Of a stretch of 64,000 nucleotides of DNA, positions 44,764 to 52,675 are shown one piece after another. The DNA is from Euryarchaeota archaeon. Its GTDB lineage: Archaea; Thermoplasmatota; SW-10-69-26; JACQPN01. A program made the position numbers and the translations under genes. Position 1 is the first letter of the stretch; each line of letters begins with the position of its first letter. The DNA is taken from positions 62,001-126,000 of the forward strand of contig JACQPN010000015.1 of assembly GCA_016207515.1 (NCBI GenBank), read 5' to 3'. The notes beneath the pieces were generated by a model. The model searched no databases and had not been told where the DNA came from. It saw only the letters and a list, made by a program, of their open reading frames with translations.

Positions 44764-45345
44764 CTAGCCCGATGCCGGCTTTCCCGCGAACGTCTCCAAG
44801 ACGACGATCTTCGCCGTCATCGACGTGTGTATCTTGCAGTGGTACGGGTAAGACCCGACTTTGTCGAAGACGTGGTTGAACGCGCCTTCGAACGAGCGCG
44901 GCCCGGAATCGAATTCGGCTCCTCCGTCGTCTGAGGTCACGGTATGAACCGACGCGTCGCGGAAGGTCCATTGGACGCCGTCTCCCCGCTGAACGGTAAG
45001 GCTTGCGTTGGAGAACGCGTTGTTTCGCACGTCTAGCCTCCATTGCATTGGTCCGCGGCGGGTCGGCGCGTCGCTTGTCGTGTTCTCCCCCTCACCCGTG
45101 ACATTGCCGTCGCTGCCGCCGACTCCGCCCGTGGCGTTCGTTCCGCCCGTGTTGGCGCTTTCCGTGCCGTCGCCGCCGGTCGTCGTGTCCTGCCCCTTTC
45201 CTGCGTCCGATAGGGGCGCCTCGCCTCCGAGGCACCCGGCCGAGGAAGCAACAGCAAGAACGGTCAAGATCATGAGCGCGGGCGCCGTGCGCCATCCAAC
45301 AACAGTCTTCGCGCGGCTGCCCGTCCTTCTCATAATCATGCCCAT
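44764..45345 (-). CDS. Blue copper (plastocyanin/halocyanin-like) lipoprotein
   Basis: 193 residues from ATG 45345; ATG 45339 and 45333 are also possible. A signal and lipobox (ASSAGC) precede a Gly/Thr/Asn-rich linker of ~50 residues and a cupredoxin domain. The type-1 copper ligands are visible: His in SVHTVTS, and Cys, His and Met in YHCKIHTSM. It would carry single electrons at the outer face of the membrane. No oxidase or reductase gene is adjacent. Confidence 0.92.
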   Translation of the reverse strand: MGMIMRRTGSRAKTVVGWRTAPALMILTVLAVASSAGCLGGEAPLSDAGKGQDTTTGGDGTESANTGGTNATGGVGGSDGNVTGEGENTTSDAPTRRGPMQWRLDVRNNAFSNASLTVQRGDGVQWTFRDASVHTVTSDDGGAEFDSGPRSFEGAFNHVFDKVGSYPYHCKIHTSMTAKIVVLETFAGKPASG

Positions 45346-45367
45346 GTGGAAAGCACTCTTTGCCTCT

Positions 45368-45559
45368 TCAACCTTGCTCCGCGAAGAACTGCCTGCGGTC
45401 TTCCTCCGGGAGCCCATAGAAACACTCGGCGCACCAGTGCACGCGCAACTGTCTTTCCGGTCCAAGGAAGCGTTTCACTTTCTCGGTGCGGGCGAACCAG
45501 ACTTGCGCCTCCTTGTTCTTCTTGCAATGGTGGCACTTGCGCTTACGAGCCTCGGCCAT
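45368..45559 (-). CDS. Small zinc-finger-like protein (63 residues)
   Basis: From ATG 45559: MAEARKRKCHHCKKNKEAQV, then a basic middle part and HWCAECFYGLPEEDRRQFF. CxxC and CxxC pairs about 35 residues apart, together with two His, suggest a single zinc ribbon. The longer frame upstream has no ribosome-binding site. It resembles other small Cys-rich orphans in this window (15868, 48356) in size and spacing but not in sequence. Confidence 0.7.
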   Translation of the reverse strand: MAEARKRKCHHCKKNKEAQVWFARTEKVKRFLGPERQLRVHWCAECFYGLPEEDRRQFFAEQG

Positions 45560-45707
45560 CAGGCGCGTTATCCACCCCCCACGGGTAAGCTTTTCGAACC
45601 CAGCAGGGGGAGAAAAGGCAAAACGGGTTACAGGCGGCCGGAAACGCGTTCCATTGTCAAACAAAAACGTTAATAAGCGCTTCGCCGGTCAGTGCTCGAG
45701 GGATCAA

Positions 45708-46235
45708 ATGGTTTTCGAGATCGAGGTCGTGAGCAACACTCCGATGACGCCCATCGGGGACCCTGAGGCCGTGGCGATAACATTCCTCTACCAGATCGGC
45801 TACCTGCCCAAGGGCTACGACCCGAAGACGGAAGTGGAGAACGTCCGCCAATCGGTCCCGTACCGCCTCTTCATGAATTGCCTTCTCCGGCGCCCCGACA
45901 AGGCGTGGACGATCGACGAACTGCAGGTCGTCCTCAAGACGTCGCGCCCGACGGTCTACAGACACTTGAACAAACTCAAGAGCTTCGACATCATGGAGGA
46001 GGTCTCGTTGAAGGGCGAGGGGGAAGAGCAGACGCGCAAGGGTTACCGCCTCCGTTACGGAAACCTGTCGAAGGCGTGGAACTTCGTCGAAGCGCACGTG
46101 AAAGTCGCGGTCGAGAATTACAGGAAGACCGTGGATCATCTCCAGGAGCTCGTTGCAAAGGAGCAGCGTGGCCGCACGGGCGGCGACGGGGACGCCGACC
46201 TCAGGGTCGCGCAAATCCCGGAACGGAGGAAGTAG
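45708..46235 (+). CDS. Winged-helix transcriptional regulator
   Basis: 175 residues. A helix-turn-helix is seen in KAWTIDELQVVLKTSRPTVYRHLNKLKSFDIM, followed by a wing (YRLRYGNLS) and a long helix suited to dimerisation (AHVKVAVENYRKTVDHLQEL). The ATG follows GAGGGATCAA, with a TTAATAAG box at 45670-45677. It ends one base before the GTG of a 90-residue gene, with which it forms an operon. Target genes unknown. Confidence 0.85.
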   Translation: MVFEIEVVSNTPMTPIGDPEAVAITFLYQIGYLPKGYDPKTEVENVRQSVPYRLFMNCLLRRPDKAWTIDELQVVLKTSRPTVYRHLNKLKSFDIMEEVSLKGEGEEQTRKGYRLRYGNLSKAWNFVEAHVKVAVENYRKTVDHLQELVAKEQRGRTGGDGDADLRVAQIPERRK

Positions 46236-46236
46236 C

Positions 46237-46509
46237 GTGGCCCACGACATCCATCTGACGGTCGATTCAAAGTACCGCATCACGTCGGCGGGGACGCGTG
46301 ACGAGAACCTGCTCACCAACGGGACGTTCAAGGGCTACGTCTCCGTGGGTTCCGGAGACGGGCTGGCTATCGAATTGGACAAGACGCACGGGGACATCAA
46401 GGGGAAGATCCGCGTCATCCCAAGCCACATGATCCTCTCAATCGACATCATCGAGGCGAAGGCCGAGGAAGAGGCGAAGCCGGAAGAGACCGACATACAT
46501 TACACGTGA
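46237..46509 (+). CDS. Small beta-rich protein co-transcribed with the winged-helix regulator
   Basis: 90 residues from GTG 46237, which follows GGAGG by seven bases. It reads VAHDIHLTVDSKYRITSAG, then FKGYVSVGSGDGLAIELD, and ends in an acidic tail. The alternating hydrophobic pattern and GYVSVGSGDGLAIEL suggest a small beta barrel. The upstream frame belongs to the preceding gene. Close coupling to a regulator suggests a shared role. Family not recognised. Confidence 0.75.
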   Translation: MAHDIHLTVDSKYRITSAGTRDENLLTNGTFKGYVSVGSGDGLAIELDKTHGDIKGKIRVIPSHMILSIDIIEAKAEEEAKPEETDIHYT

Positions 46510-46704
46510 TCGAAGAGGCGCGGTTGCGCGCACGTCGCTCGCCCGTCGTTGGTCGTCTTGAGCGATTTCGGGCATGGGCCTGCGACGCCGCGCTCGTTTG
46601 AGCCCGCGAGGACGTCGCCGTCATGGCATGCCTTCTGGACCGGGCTGCCGAGCGGGACGCCAAATACGTACAAGTAGGTACCCCCTTGGCGGGAGCGGCC
46701 CCGC

Positions 46705-47373
46705 CTACCGTTTTTCCCACGAACGCGCGATCTCAAGAAAATGCCCGTGGACCCTCGGGTCACGCGTCAATTCCGGGTGGAAGCAGAAGGCGAGCCGGTT
46801 CTTCTCCCTCGCGGCGACGATGAACCCTTTCTCTCCTCGTTTGTCCGATTCGTCGGCCGCGCTTCCTCGCACGATGGGAACTCCCGTGTAGAACCCGTCT
46901 ATCTTGCACTCGCGGAAAGTCTGGAGGATCGCCGGCGCTCGGATGAAGATCGCTCGAAACGGCTTGGCCAGGAACTTCAGTCGCACATCCGCCTCGAACG
47001 ACTCCCGCTGCCGGCCGAACGCGTTCCTGTCCACGGCCATATCCATGAGGCCCAAGAGCTTCGTGTCCGTCCGCTTCACCTGGTCGTCGCCGCGGTTCGC
47101 AAGGAGGATCGCGCCCGCGCAAGTGCCCATGATGGGAAGGTCCTCCTCGTTGGCCCGTCGGATGAGCACGTCGCGGATGCCGGCCTTATCGATGAGCTTC
47201 GATATGGTCGTGGATTCCCCGCCTGGGATGATGACGCCGGACGCTTCGATGACGTCCGCGGGCCTTCGCGCCTCTAAGACGTCGACGCGCGCACCGATCG
47301 TCCTGGCCGCCGCCCGGACCGCATCCTGATGCTCGGCGAAGGCGCCTTGCACGGAGACGACCGCGATCTTCAC
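46705..47373 (-). CDS. pdxT: Pyridoxal 5'-phosphate synthase glutaminase subunit PdxT
   Basis: 222 residues. It frees ammonia from glutamine for PdxS. Features: VQGAFAEH at the N-terminus, IIPGGESTTISKL, the nucleophile in GTCAGAILL, RNAFGRQRESFE, and the His-Glu pair in CFHPELT. Slightly longer than usual because of an insert around VRGSAADESDKRGEKG. PdxS is 2 kb away on the same strand with two response-regulator genes between. Confidence 0.96.
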   Translation of the reverse strand: MKIAVVSVQGAFAEHQDAVRAAARTIGARVDVLEARRPADVIEASGVIIPGGESTTISKLIDKAGIRDVLIRRANEEDLPIMGTCAGAILLANRGDDQVKRTDTKLLGLMDMAVDRNAFGRQRESFEADVRLKFLAKPFRAIFIRAPAILQTFRECKIDGFYTGVPIVRGSAADESDKRGEKGFIVAAREKNRLAFCFHPELTRDPRVHGHFLEIARSWEKR

Positions 47374-47556
47374 GCCTGACCATCATCGCGAAGGTCTAAT
47401 CAAGGTTGTGACGGTGTTTCGCCGCAAGCGAGCCGTCGGCCGCCGCGGAACAAGTCAAGTGAACAATTTGGGAACCGCCTCGGCCGGTGGCGGCCCATCG
47501 TCTTTCTACGCGCCGCGGCCCGGAACTCCACACTCATTCGATCCATGGCGTCGCGT

Positions 47557-47979
47557 TCAGTCGACCCAAGCCGGCCCGTCGGACAGATCTCTTACCACTG
47601 CTTCGATAAGTTCCGGCACCTGGAACGGTTTGGTGAACATGCGTCCGATTCTTTCAGTCTCGACCGCTTCCAGGACCTCAGGGACGTTCGGGAACGCGGT
47701 TATGAGGATCGTCGCCGTGTCCAGGTCGGCGTCGCGCGCCCGTTCAAGGAACTCAAGGCCGTTCATCCCGGGCATCCTGTAATCGGTGATGATGAGGTCG
47801 ATGCTACGTCCTCGGGCGATCTCAAGGCCCTCTTCCCCGGATGATGCCTTGAGGACCTCCACGCGATCGATCCAGCGAGGAAGGATGGTCGCGAGGCCCT
47901 CCACGATGTCGTGCTCGTCGTCGACCACGAGGACCACCCTGTTACGGGCGGCCTCGTCGTCTTCCCCAGAATCTTCCAT
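47557..47979 (-). CDS. Stand-alone response regulator (receiver domain)
   Basis: 140 residues, a single receiver domain. DDEHD holds the acidic pocket, the phospho-acceptor Asp is in LIITDYRMPGM, Thr is in ILITAFPN and Lys in FTKPF. There is no output domain. A run of G (GGGGGA) before the ATG can serve as ribosome-binding site. Closely related in design to the regulator at 48614, but the kinase partners are not adjacent. Confidence 0.92.
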   Translation of the reverse strand: MEDSGEDDEAARNRVVLVVDDEHDIVEGLATILPRWIDRVEVLKASSGEEGLEIARGRSIDLIITDYRMPGMNGLEFLERARDADLDTATILITAFPNVPEVLEAVETERIGRMFTKPFQVPELIEAVVRDLSDGPAWVD

Positions 47980-48355
47980 GTTCCCCCGTTATTCTTCCCC
48001 TTATCTCACCCTGTTCCTCCAACCGGCTACATAGCTCCTGCGGCCCCGCACCCCGCGCCGGCGCCACCGCTCAACTCCTCGCCAAGAACGGGGTTACGGG
48101 TGTCCTTTGGGAAGCGTCGGGGCGACTTGTACGCCGCGTCGAGCGCGGCCGTGGGCGCGTCGACGGATCGACGACCCAAGGACAAATGTCGGACCCTGCG
48201 CCGTGATCGGCTCGCCGGAGTCATACGATGCGCATGAACCCATGATGTGTGACCGCCGTTCGATCCCACGCTTGGACGGGCACGTTTAAGTCGGATGACC
48301 CGCCTAGTGCTTACGGCGCCTGCGTGAGGCAAGCGGGTGCGCGGATCGTGGTGCC
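47980..48355. other. Non-coding stretch of 376 bases
   Basis: No convincing gene in either strand; the long minus-strand frame here is Arg/Pro/Ser-rich shadow sequence. The left end holds the promoter region of the response regulator, and CGTTTAAGTCG at 48281-48291 is a TATA-like element for the small zinc protein that starts at 48356. Confidence 0.5.
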
Positions 48356-48526
48356 ATGGACGTAACGACCAGACGATGCACGGAATGCCGTCGCGACAAA
48401 CCCGTGAGTGGCGTTTGGTACATGGTGGGACAGACCTTGGACCAGGTCTTCGTGTGCGAATCGTGCTACGTGAACCAGCCCACGGGCGAGATGACGATCC
48501 GCAACCGCCGCGTAAAAGGCGTTTGA
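48356..48526 (+). CDS. Small zinc-ribbon protein (56 residues)
   Basis: From ATG: MDVTTRRCTECRRDKPVSG, then a strand and CESC, ending in RNRRVKGV. Two CxxC pairs (C8/C11 and C34/C37) with strands between them make a single zinc ribbon of the size seen in archaeal regulatory or ribosome-associated fingers. The TATA-like box at 48281-48291 gives a ~45-base leader. Two response-regulator genes on the opposite strand flank it. Function unknown. Confidence 0.7.
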   Translation: MDVTTRRCTECRRDKPVSGVWYMVGQTLDQVFVCESCYVNQPTGEMTIRNRRVKGV

Positions 48527-48613
48527 GCCGAGGAAATCGGCCGAACCCCCGTTCCGTGTTCTTGGCCACCGATCCTCGCGGGTGACGCAGTGGACGCCTT
48601 GGGCTTGGCGGTC

Positions 48614-49039
48614 TCATGGCGGGCTTTGGCTACGCGTCGAGGCACGCATGATCGCTGCGATGAGCTTGGCGGGTTCCACTGGCTTCGAAAGCGCTTCGTC
48701 GATTTTTCCCTCGCCTTTGGACTTCTCCACCTTCTGGTTTTCACTGAACGCGCTGAGTAGCAATCGACGCGTGCTCGGCGAGACCATCGTGAAACGTTCG
48801 GCAAGTTCCACGCCGTCCATGCCGGGCATGCGGAAATCCGTGAGGAGGACGTCGAAGTCGCGGCCTCGCGCCCTGGCGAGTGCGTCTTCGCCGGACAAGG
48901 CGATCGCGACCTCTGCACCGTCTATCCACGTCTGGATGAGCGCGCTAAGGCTCGCGAGTATGTCGGGCTCGTCGTCGACGAGCAGGATCGAGAGTCGTCC
49001 GCCCCGAGCCTGCCCGCGCCCTTTCCCTGTCGCTGCCAC
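48614..49039 (-). CDS. Stand-alone response regulator (receiver domain)
   Basis: 141 residues from GTG 49039, nine bases after GGAGGT; the TTG at 49045 is too near that site. The acidic pair is in LLVDDEPD, the phospho-Asp in VLLTDFRMPGM, Ser in LLLSAFSE and Lys in LSKPVEP. No output domain. The C-terminal third (ENQKVEKSKGEGKID) has a charged insert. It probably pairs with a kinase elsewhere. Confidence 0.9.
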   Translation of the reverse strand: MAATGKGRGQARGGRLSILLVDDEPDILASLSALIQTWIDGAEVAIALSGEDALARARGRDFDVLLTDFRMPGMDGVELAERFTMVSPSTRRLLLSAFSENQKVEKSKGEGKIDEALSKPVEPAKLIAAIMRASTRSQSPP

Positions 49040-49088
49040 AGCCAAACGACCTCCATAAGTCAGTTACCTGGGGCTCAAAGAGGTTTTC

Positions 49089-49108
49089 TGACAGAGTGGC
49101 ATCTGTCA
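49089..49108. repeat. Inverted repeat TGACAGA-N6-TCTGTCA upstream of the response regulator
   Basis: Perfect 7-bp arms, spaced by six bases and flanked by AT-rich ends, 50-70 bases before the response-regulator start. It could be an operator. The rest of the gap to pdxS (49109-49336) holds no supported gene. Confidence 0.5.
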
Positions 49109-49336
49109 AGAAAAAGTGTACTGGTTAAGGCAATTGGTCGATTTGAGATGGGTGGGTGACGTATCGCGAGGCCAGGAGGGCGCGCCGGCGCCGAGCGGTC
49201 AACGGTGCCGTTTGATCCTGTGGCGCGCTCGCCATGTGAATCGATAAGGCCAAGGTCACTGCGGCGTCATCGCGGCGCAAAGCAAGTGGAGGCAGCGACC
49301 GGGGCGTCGGCGAGACTTTGCTCCAAGACTCCGACC

Positions 49337-50350
49337 TCACCAGCCGCGATCTTGCAGTCTCGTGGCGAGGTTCTCGATGTTCTGGCCCGGCATCGCGGCG
49401 CCTAGCCCCCGCGACACCTTGGAGAGGACCGTCGGGTCGTCGAGATTCGTCGTCGCCTCGACGATGGCCCTGGCGCGCTCCTCGGGGTCGCTCGATTTGA
49501 AGATCCCGGAACCGACGAATACGCCATCGTTACCAAGCTGCATCATGAGCGCCGCGTCGGCGGGCGTTGCGATGCCGCCGGCCGCGAAATCCACGACCGG
49601 CAGCCGTCCTTTCCTCTTGATCTCGACCAGCACCTCGCGAATACCCTTGGAGACCTTCGCGGCCGTGAGATCAGAAAACACGGGGGTCGTCGATCTCACG
49701 TTGGCCTTCTTGCCGTTGAGGCCCTGGACCTCCACATAGAGCCGGGCGTAGCTTTCGGCGTAAGTATCTGCGAGCGCCGAGATCGCGACGGAATCCATGG
49801 ACGACAGTTCCGTGATCGCGCGAAGGATCTGTCGACGGTGCCTTACGGCCTCGACGACGTTTCCCGTCCCCGCCTCGCCTTTGGTCCTGATCATGGCCGC
49901 GCCTTCGAAGATGCGTCGGCAAGCCTCCGGCAAGGTGCGAGCGCCGCAAACGAAGGGGACTGTGAAAGCCCTCTTGTCGATGTGGTAGTAAGGGTCCGCG
50001 GGCGTCAACACCTCGGACTCGTCGATCATGTCCGCGCCAAGCTCTTGGAGAATCTGCGCTTCGACGAAGTGGCCGATTCTTGCCTTCGCCATGACCGGTA
50101 TGGAGACGGCGTCGATGATCTCGGCGACCTTCGTCGGGTCTGCCATGCGCGCAACACCGCCCTCCGCACGAATGTCGGCGGGCACCCGTTCAAGCGCCAT
50201 CACGGCCACCGCCCCGGCGCGCTCGGCGATCCGCGCCTGCTCCGCGTTCGTGACGTCCATCACGACGCCGCCTTTTTGCATCTTGGCGAATCCGCGTTTC
50301 AGGAGTTCGGTCCCGTGGCGGAGCTTGCCGAGTTCAAGGTTCGTGGGCAT
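49337..50350 (-). CDS. pdxS: Pyridoxal 5'-phosphate synthase lyase subunit PdxS
   Basis: 337 residues, the dodecameric barrel that builds PLP from ribose/ribulose-5-phosphate, glyceraldehyde-3-phosphate and ammonia. Motifs: [26 protein letters not shown] with the first active Lys, [21 protein letters not shown] with the second Lys, and [18 protein letters not shown]. An AGATATAAC box at 50378-50386 lies ~30 bases before this ATG. The longer frame reads beyond that box. Confidence 0.97.
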   Translation of the reverse strand: MPTNLELGKLRHGTELLKRGFAKMQKGGVVMDVTNAEQARIAERAGAVAVMALERVPADIRAEGGVARMADPTKVAEIIDAVSIPVMAKARIGHFVEAQILQELGADMIDESEVLTPADPYYHIDKRAFTVPFVCGARTLPEACRRIFEGAAMIRTKGEAGTGNVVEAVRHRRQILRAITELSSMDSVAISALADTYAESYARLYVEVQGLNGKKANVRSTTPVFSDLTAAKVSKGIREVLVEIKRKGRLPVVDFAAGGIATPADAALMMQLGNDGVFVGSGIFKSSDPEERARAIVEATTNLDDPTVLSKVSRGLGAAMPGQNIENLATRLQDRGW

Positions 50351-50622
50351 GTTTTCGACACGAACTATCAAGGGCGCGTTATATCTAGGTTTGGGGCGGC
50401 GTTTCGACCGATTGCCCGGGCGGAGCCCGAGCGACCGGTCGCTTGAGCGAGGCGGGAAAGCTTCGGGTAGACGGCGTCGGGTGTCGCGGGCCCACAGGCT
50501 CTTGGGTTCGCGGCGCCGTGCCGGCACGCCGTGGTCGCCGCGTCACGAAATGACCCGGCCAAGGGTGGCCGGAGAAGGCGCCCACCACAAAGCCTATGGG
50601 CCGCGAAAGGGTCCACCCCCTT

Positions 50623-52509
50623 ATGAACGGAGCTCGGGCGCTACTTCTCGCGTCATTGATGATGATCAGCGGTTGCGTCCAGACCCCTCCAGCGGCGGAC
50701 GCCCCCGCAATTGTGGAACAAGCCGCACCGAGCGAACCCGCCGTTGCCCAGGCGACCGAGTTGAGCGAGCGCGCCGAACAGCTCTCATACATCACGAACG
50801 GGACGTGGAGTTTCACGGTCGCGCCAGGGAAGTACTCCATACTTCCCGCCTTGAGCGTCAGCGTAGACGTCTCGCTTCCCCCGGAGGAGGGCGTCGAGGC
50901 CGCGGCCGGGATGGCGAAGGCCCACATGGGCGTTTTCCTACCTGACGTGCCGGCCGGGACCAAAGTCCCTGTCATCGTCGACGTCGGCCCGTACTACAGT
51001 GCGAGCTCCGGTAATGTGCCGCTACAGCTTGAAGGCGACACGGTGGCAACGGAGCCCGCCGCAAGACTCGGCAAGTTCCTCATCACCAATTTCGTGCCCC
51101 ACGGCTACGCCGTCGCCCAGGTGAGTGTTTTCGGGACGGGCGATTCGACGAACTGCATGGACCTCATGGGAAAAAGCGAACAGGCCGGGATCGACGCCGC
51201 CATCACGTGGCTAGGGACCCAAGGCTGGTCGAATGGCAAGGTGGCGCTCATCGGCCGCAGTTACGACGGGACGACTCCATGGGAGGCGGCCGCGTCGGGG
51301 AATCCCCATCTCGCGACGATCGTGCCGATCAGCGGCCTCATCGGGCAACACGAACTGATGTGGCGAAACGGCAGCTCGGAAAGCCGCGGCGGAAGTGGGC
51401 TCCTCTATGCCATATATGCGGCCGACACGATCGACGGCGACGCAGGGGACGCGACGGCGGTCCTTTGCAAGGACTACCTTACGGGCGGCCCGATGAGCTG
51501 GGCCGCAGGCGTCACCGGCGACAACGTCGCGCCCGAGGTGAACGATTACTGGGTCGAGAGGTACTTCCTCGACCGCGCGCTCAAGAACTACAAGGGAAGC
51601 GTCTACCTCACCCACGGTCTCCAGGATTGGAACGTGGATCCCCACATGGCGTTCCCGACGCATCAGAAGCTCGTCGACGCCGGACTCGACGTCAAGGGCC
51701 TATACGGCCAGTGGGCGCACATGTACCCTGACAGGATCAACGAACACGTGGGACTCCCGGAAGGGTACGGAAAGGAAGCGTTCCCGAAGAGCGTGAGGTT
51801 CGATTGGGCACAGGACCTGTTGGAGTGGTTCGATTATTATCTCATGGGCCTCGGACCCAAGCCCGCTCTCGTCGCGGAAGTGCAAGACAGCGGCGGGTTG
51901 TGGCGCGTCGAGGAGACCTACCCGCCAAAAGACGCGAAGTGGATCGACCTGGCCCTCTCGACGGGCGAGAAGCTCCACGGCGACAGGCCCGACGTGATCA
52001 CGTTGGCGGGAGCGGCCGGCCAGGTGGAAGGCGCCCCGGTGGACACCGACATTTCGCTTCGCTACAAGTTCGCTCCCCTCTCGCTTGACAAGGACACGCG
52101 GATAGCGGGACTCGCCCAACTTTCGCTCACGCTGACACCCTCCGGGCCAGGCGGCCAGGTGTTCGCTCAACTCAGGGACTCGGAGACGGGCCTACGCGTC
52201 GGGCACGCGATCATGGACCTTCGCTATGCCGCCGGTGGGAAAGAGATGGTCCCGGTGGTGCCTGGCATGCCGTTGACGGCGAAGATGGAGTTCGAAGCGT
52301 TCGACGTCGTGCTCCCCGCCGGACACGGCCTGGTCCTCATCCTGGCGCCGTTCGGGGAGGACTATCTCCCGAGCGACGTAAGCGACCCGCTCGTCGTCGA
52401 CTCGGCCGCGAGCATCCTGAAGCTCCCGACGGTCGACCGTTCGCCGGAGGTCTTCTTCACGCCTCCGGAGCCCACCGTGGAAGCGGGCGCCGCCGTCGCA
52501 CAACCCTGA
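50623..52509 (+). CDS. S15-type (X-Pro dipeptidyl-peptidase-like) lipoprotein, copy 1
   Basis: 628 residues. A lipobox (MISGC) follows the signal peptide. The alpha/beta-hydrolase domain shows the nucleophile in GRSYDGTTPWEA, a candidate Asp in GLQDWNVD and His in WAHMYPDR. A C-terminal jelly-roll (residues ~470-610) is the usual S15 C-domain. It resembles CocE/X-Pro peptidases and would act outside on peptides or esters. The gene is followed by a paralog of the same length, so a tandem duplication is clear. Confidence 0.88.
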   Translation: MNGARALLLASLMMISGCVQTPPAADAPAIVEQAAPSEPAVAQATELSERAEQLSYITNGTWSFTVAPGKYSILPALSVSVDVSLPPEEGVEAAAGMAKAHMGVFLPDVPAGTKVPVIVDVGPYYSASSGNVPLQLEGDTVATEPAARLGKFLITNFVPHGYAVAQVSVFGTGDSTNCMDLMGKSEQAGIDAAITWLGTQGWSNGKVALIGRSYDGTTPWEAAASGNPHLATIVPISGLIGQHELMWRNGSSESRGGSGLLYAIYAADTIDGDAGDATAVLCKDYLTGGPMSWAAGVTGDNVAPEVNDYWVERYFLDRALKNYKGSVYLTHGLQDWNVDPHMAFPTHQKLVDAGLDVKGLYGQWAHMYPDRINEHVGLPEGYGKEAFPKSVRFDWAQDLLEWFDYYLMGLGPKPALVAEVQDSGGLWRVEETYPPKDAKWIDLALSTGEKLHGDRPDVITLAGAAGQVEGAPVDTDISLRYKFAPLSLDKDTRIAGLAQLSLTLTPSGPGGQVFAQLRDSETGLRVGHAIMDLRYAAGGKEMVPVVPGMPLTAKMEFEAFDVVLPAGHGLVLILAPFGEDYLPSDVSDPLVVDSAASILKLPTVDRSPEVFFTPPEPTVEAGAAVAQP

Positions 52510-52675
52510 CCGGGAGGACACGAGGCTCGGCGCTTCGGCTCGCCAAAGGGCCCATCGATGGGTGCGCCGTTGTGCCGGCGACCTTCACGGGGCCGCGCAT
52601 AGGAGCCGTCGAAGGTGCCACCCGGCACACACGTCCACCATAAGACCTATAATACTAGAAGCGGTCGATTGGCCG

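Noticed and set aside
48027-48617. 196-residue minus-strand frame
   Set aside because: Arg/Pro/Ser-rich, overlaps the plus-strand zinc-ribbon gene and has no start signal.
49125-49340. 71-residue minus-strand frame between the response regulator and pdxS
   Set aside because: Biased composition, no ribosome-binding site, overlaps the pdxS stop.
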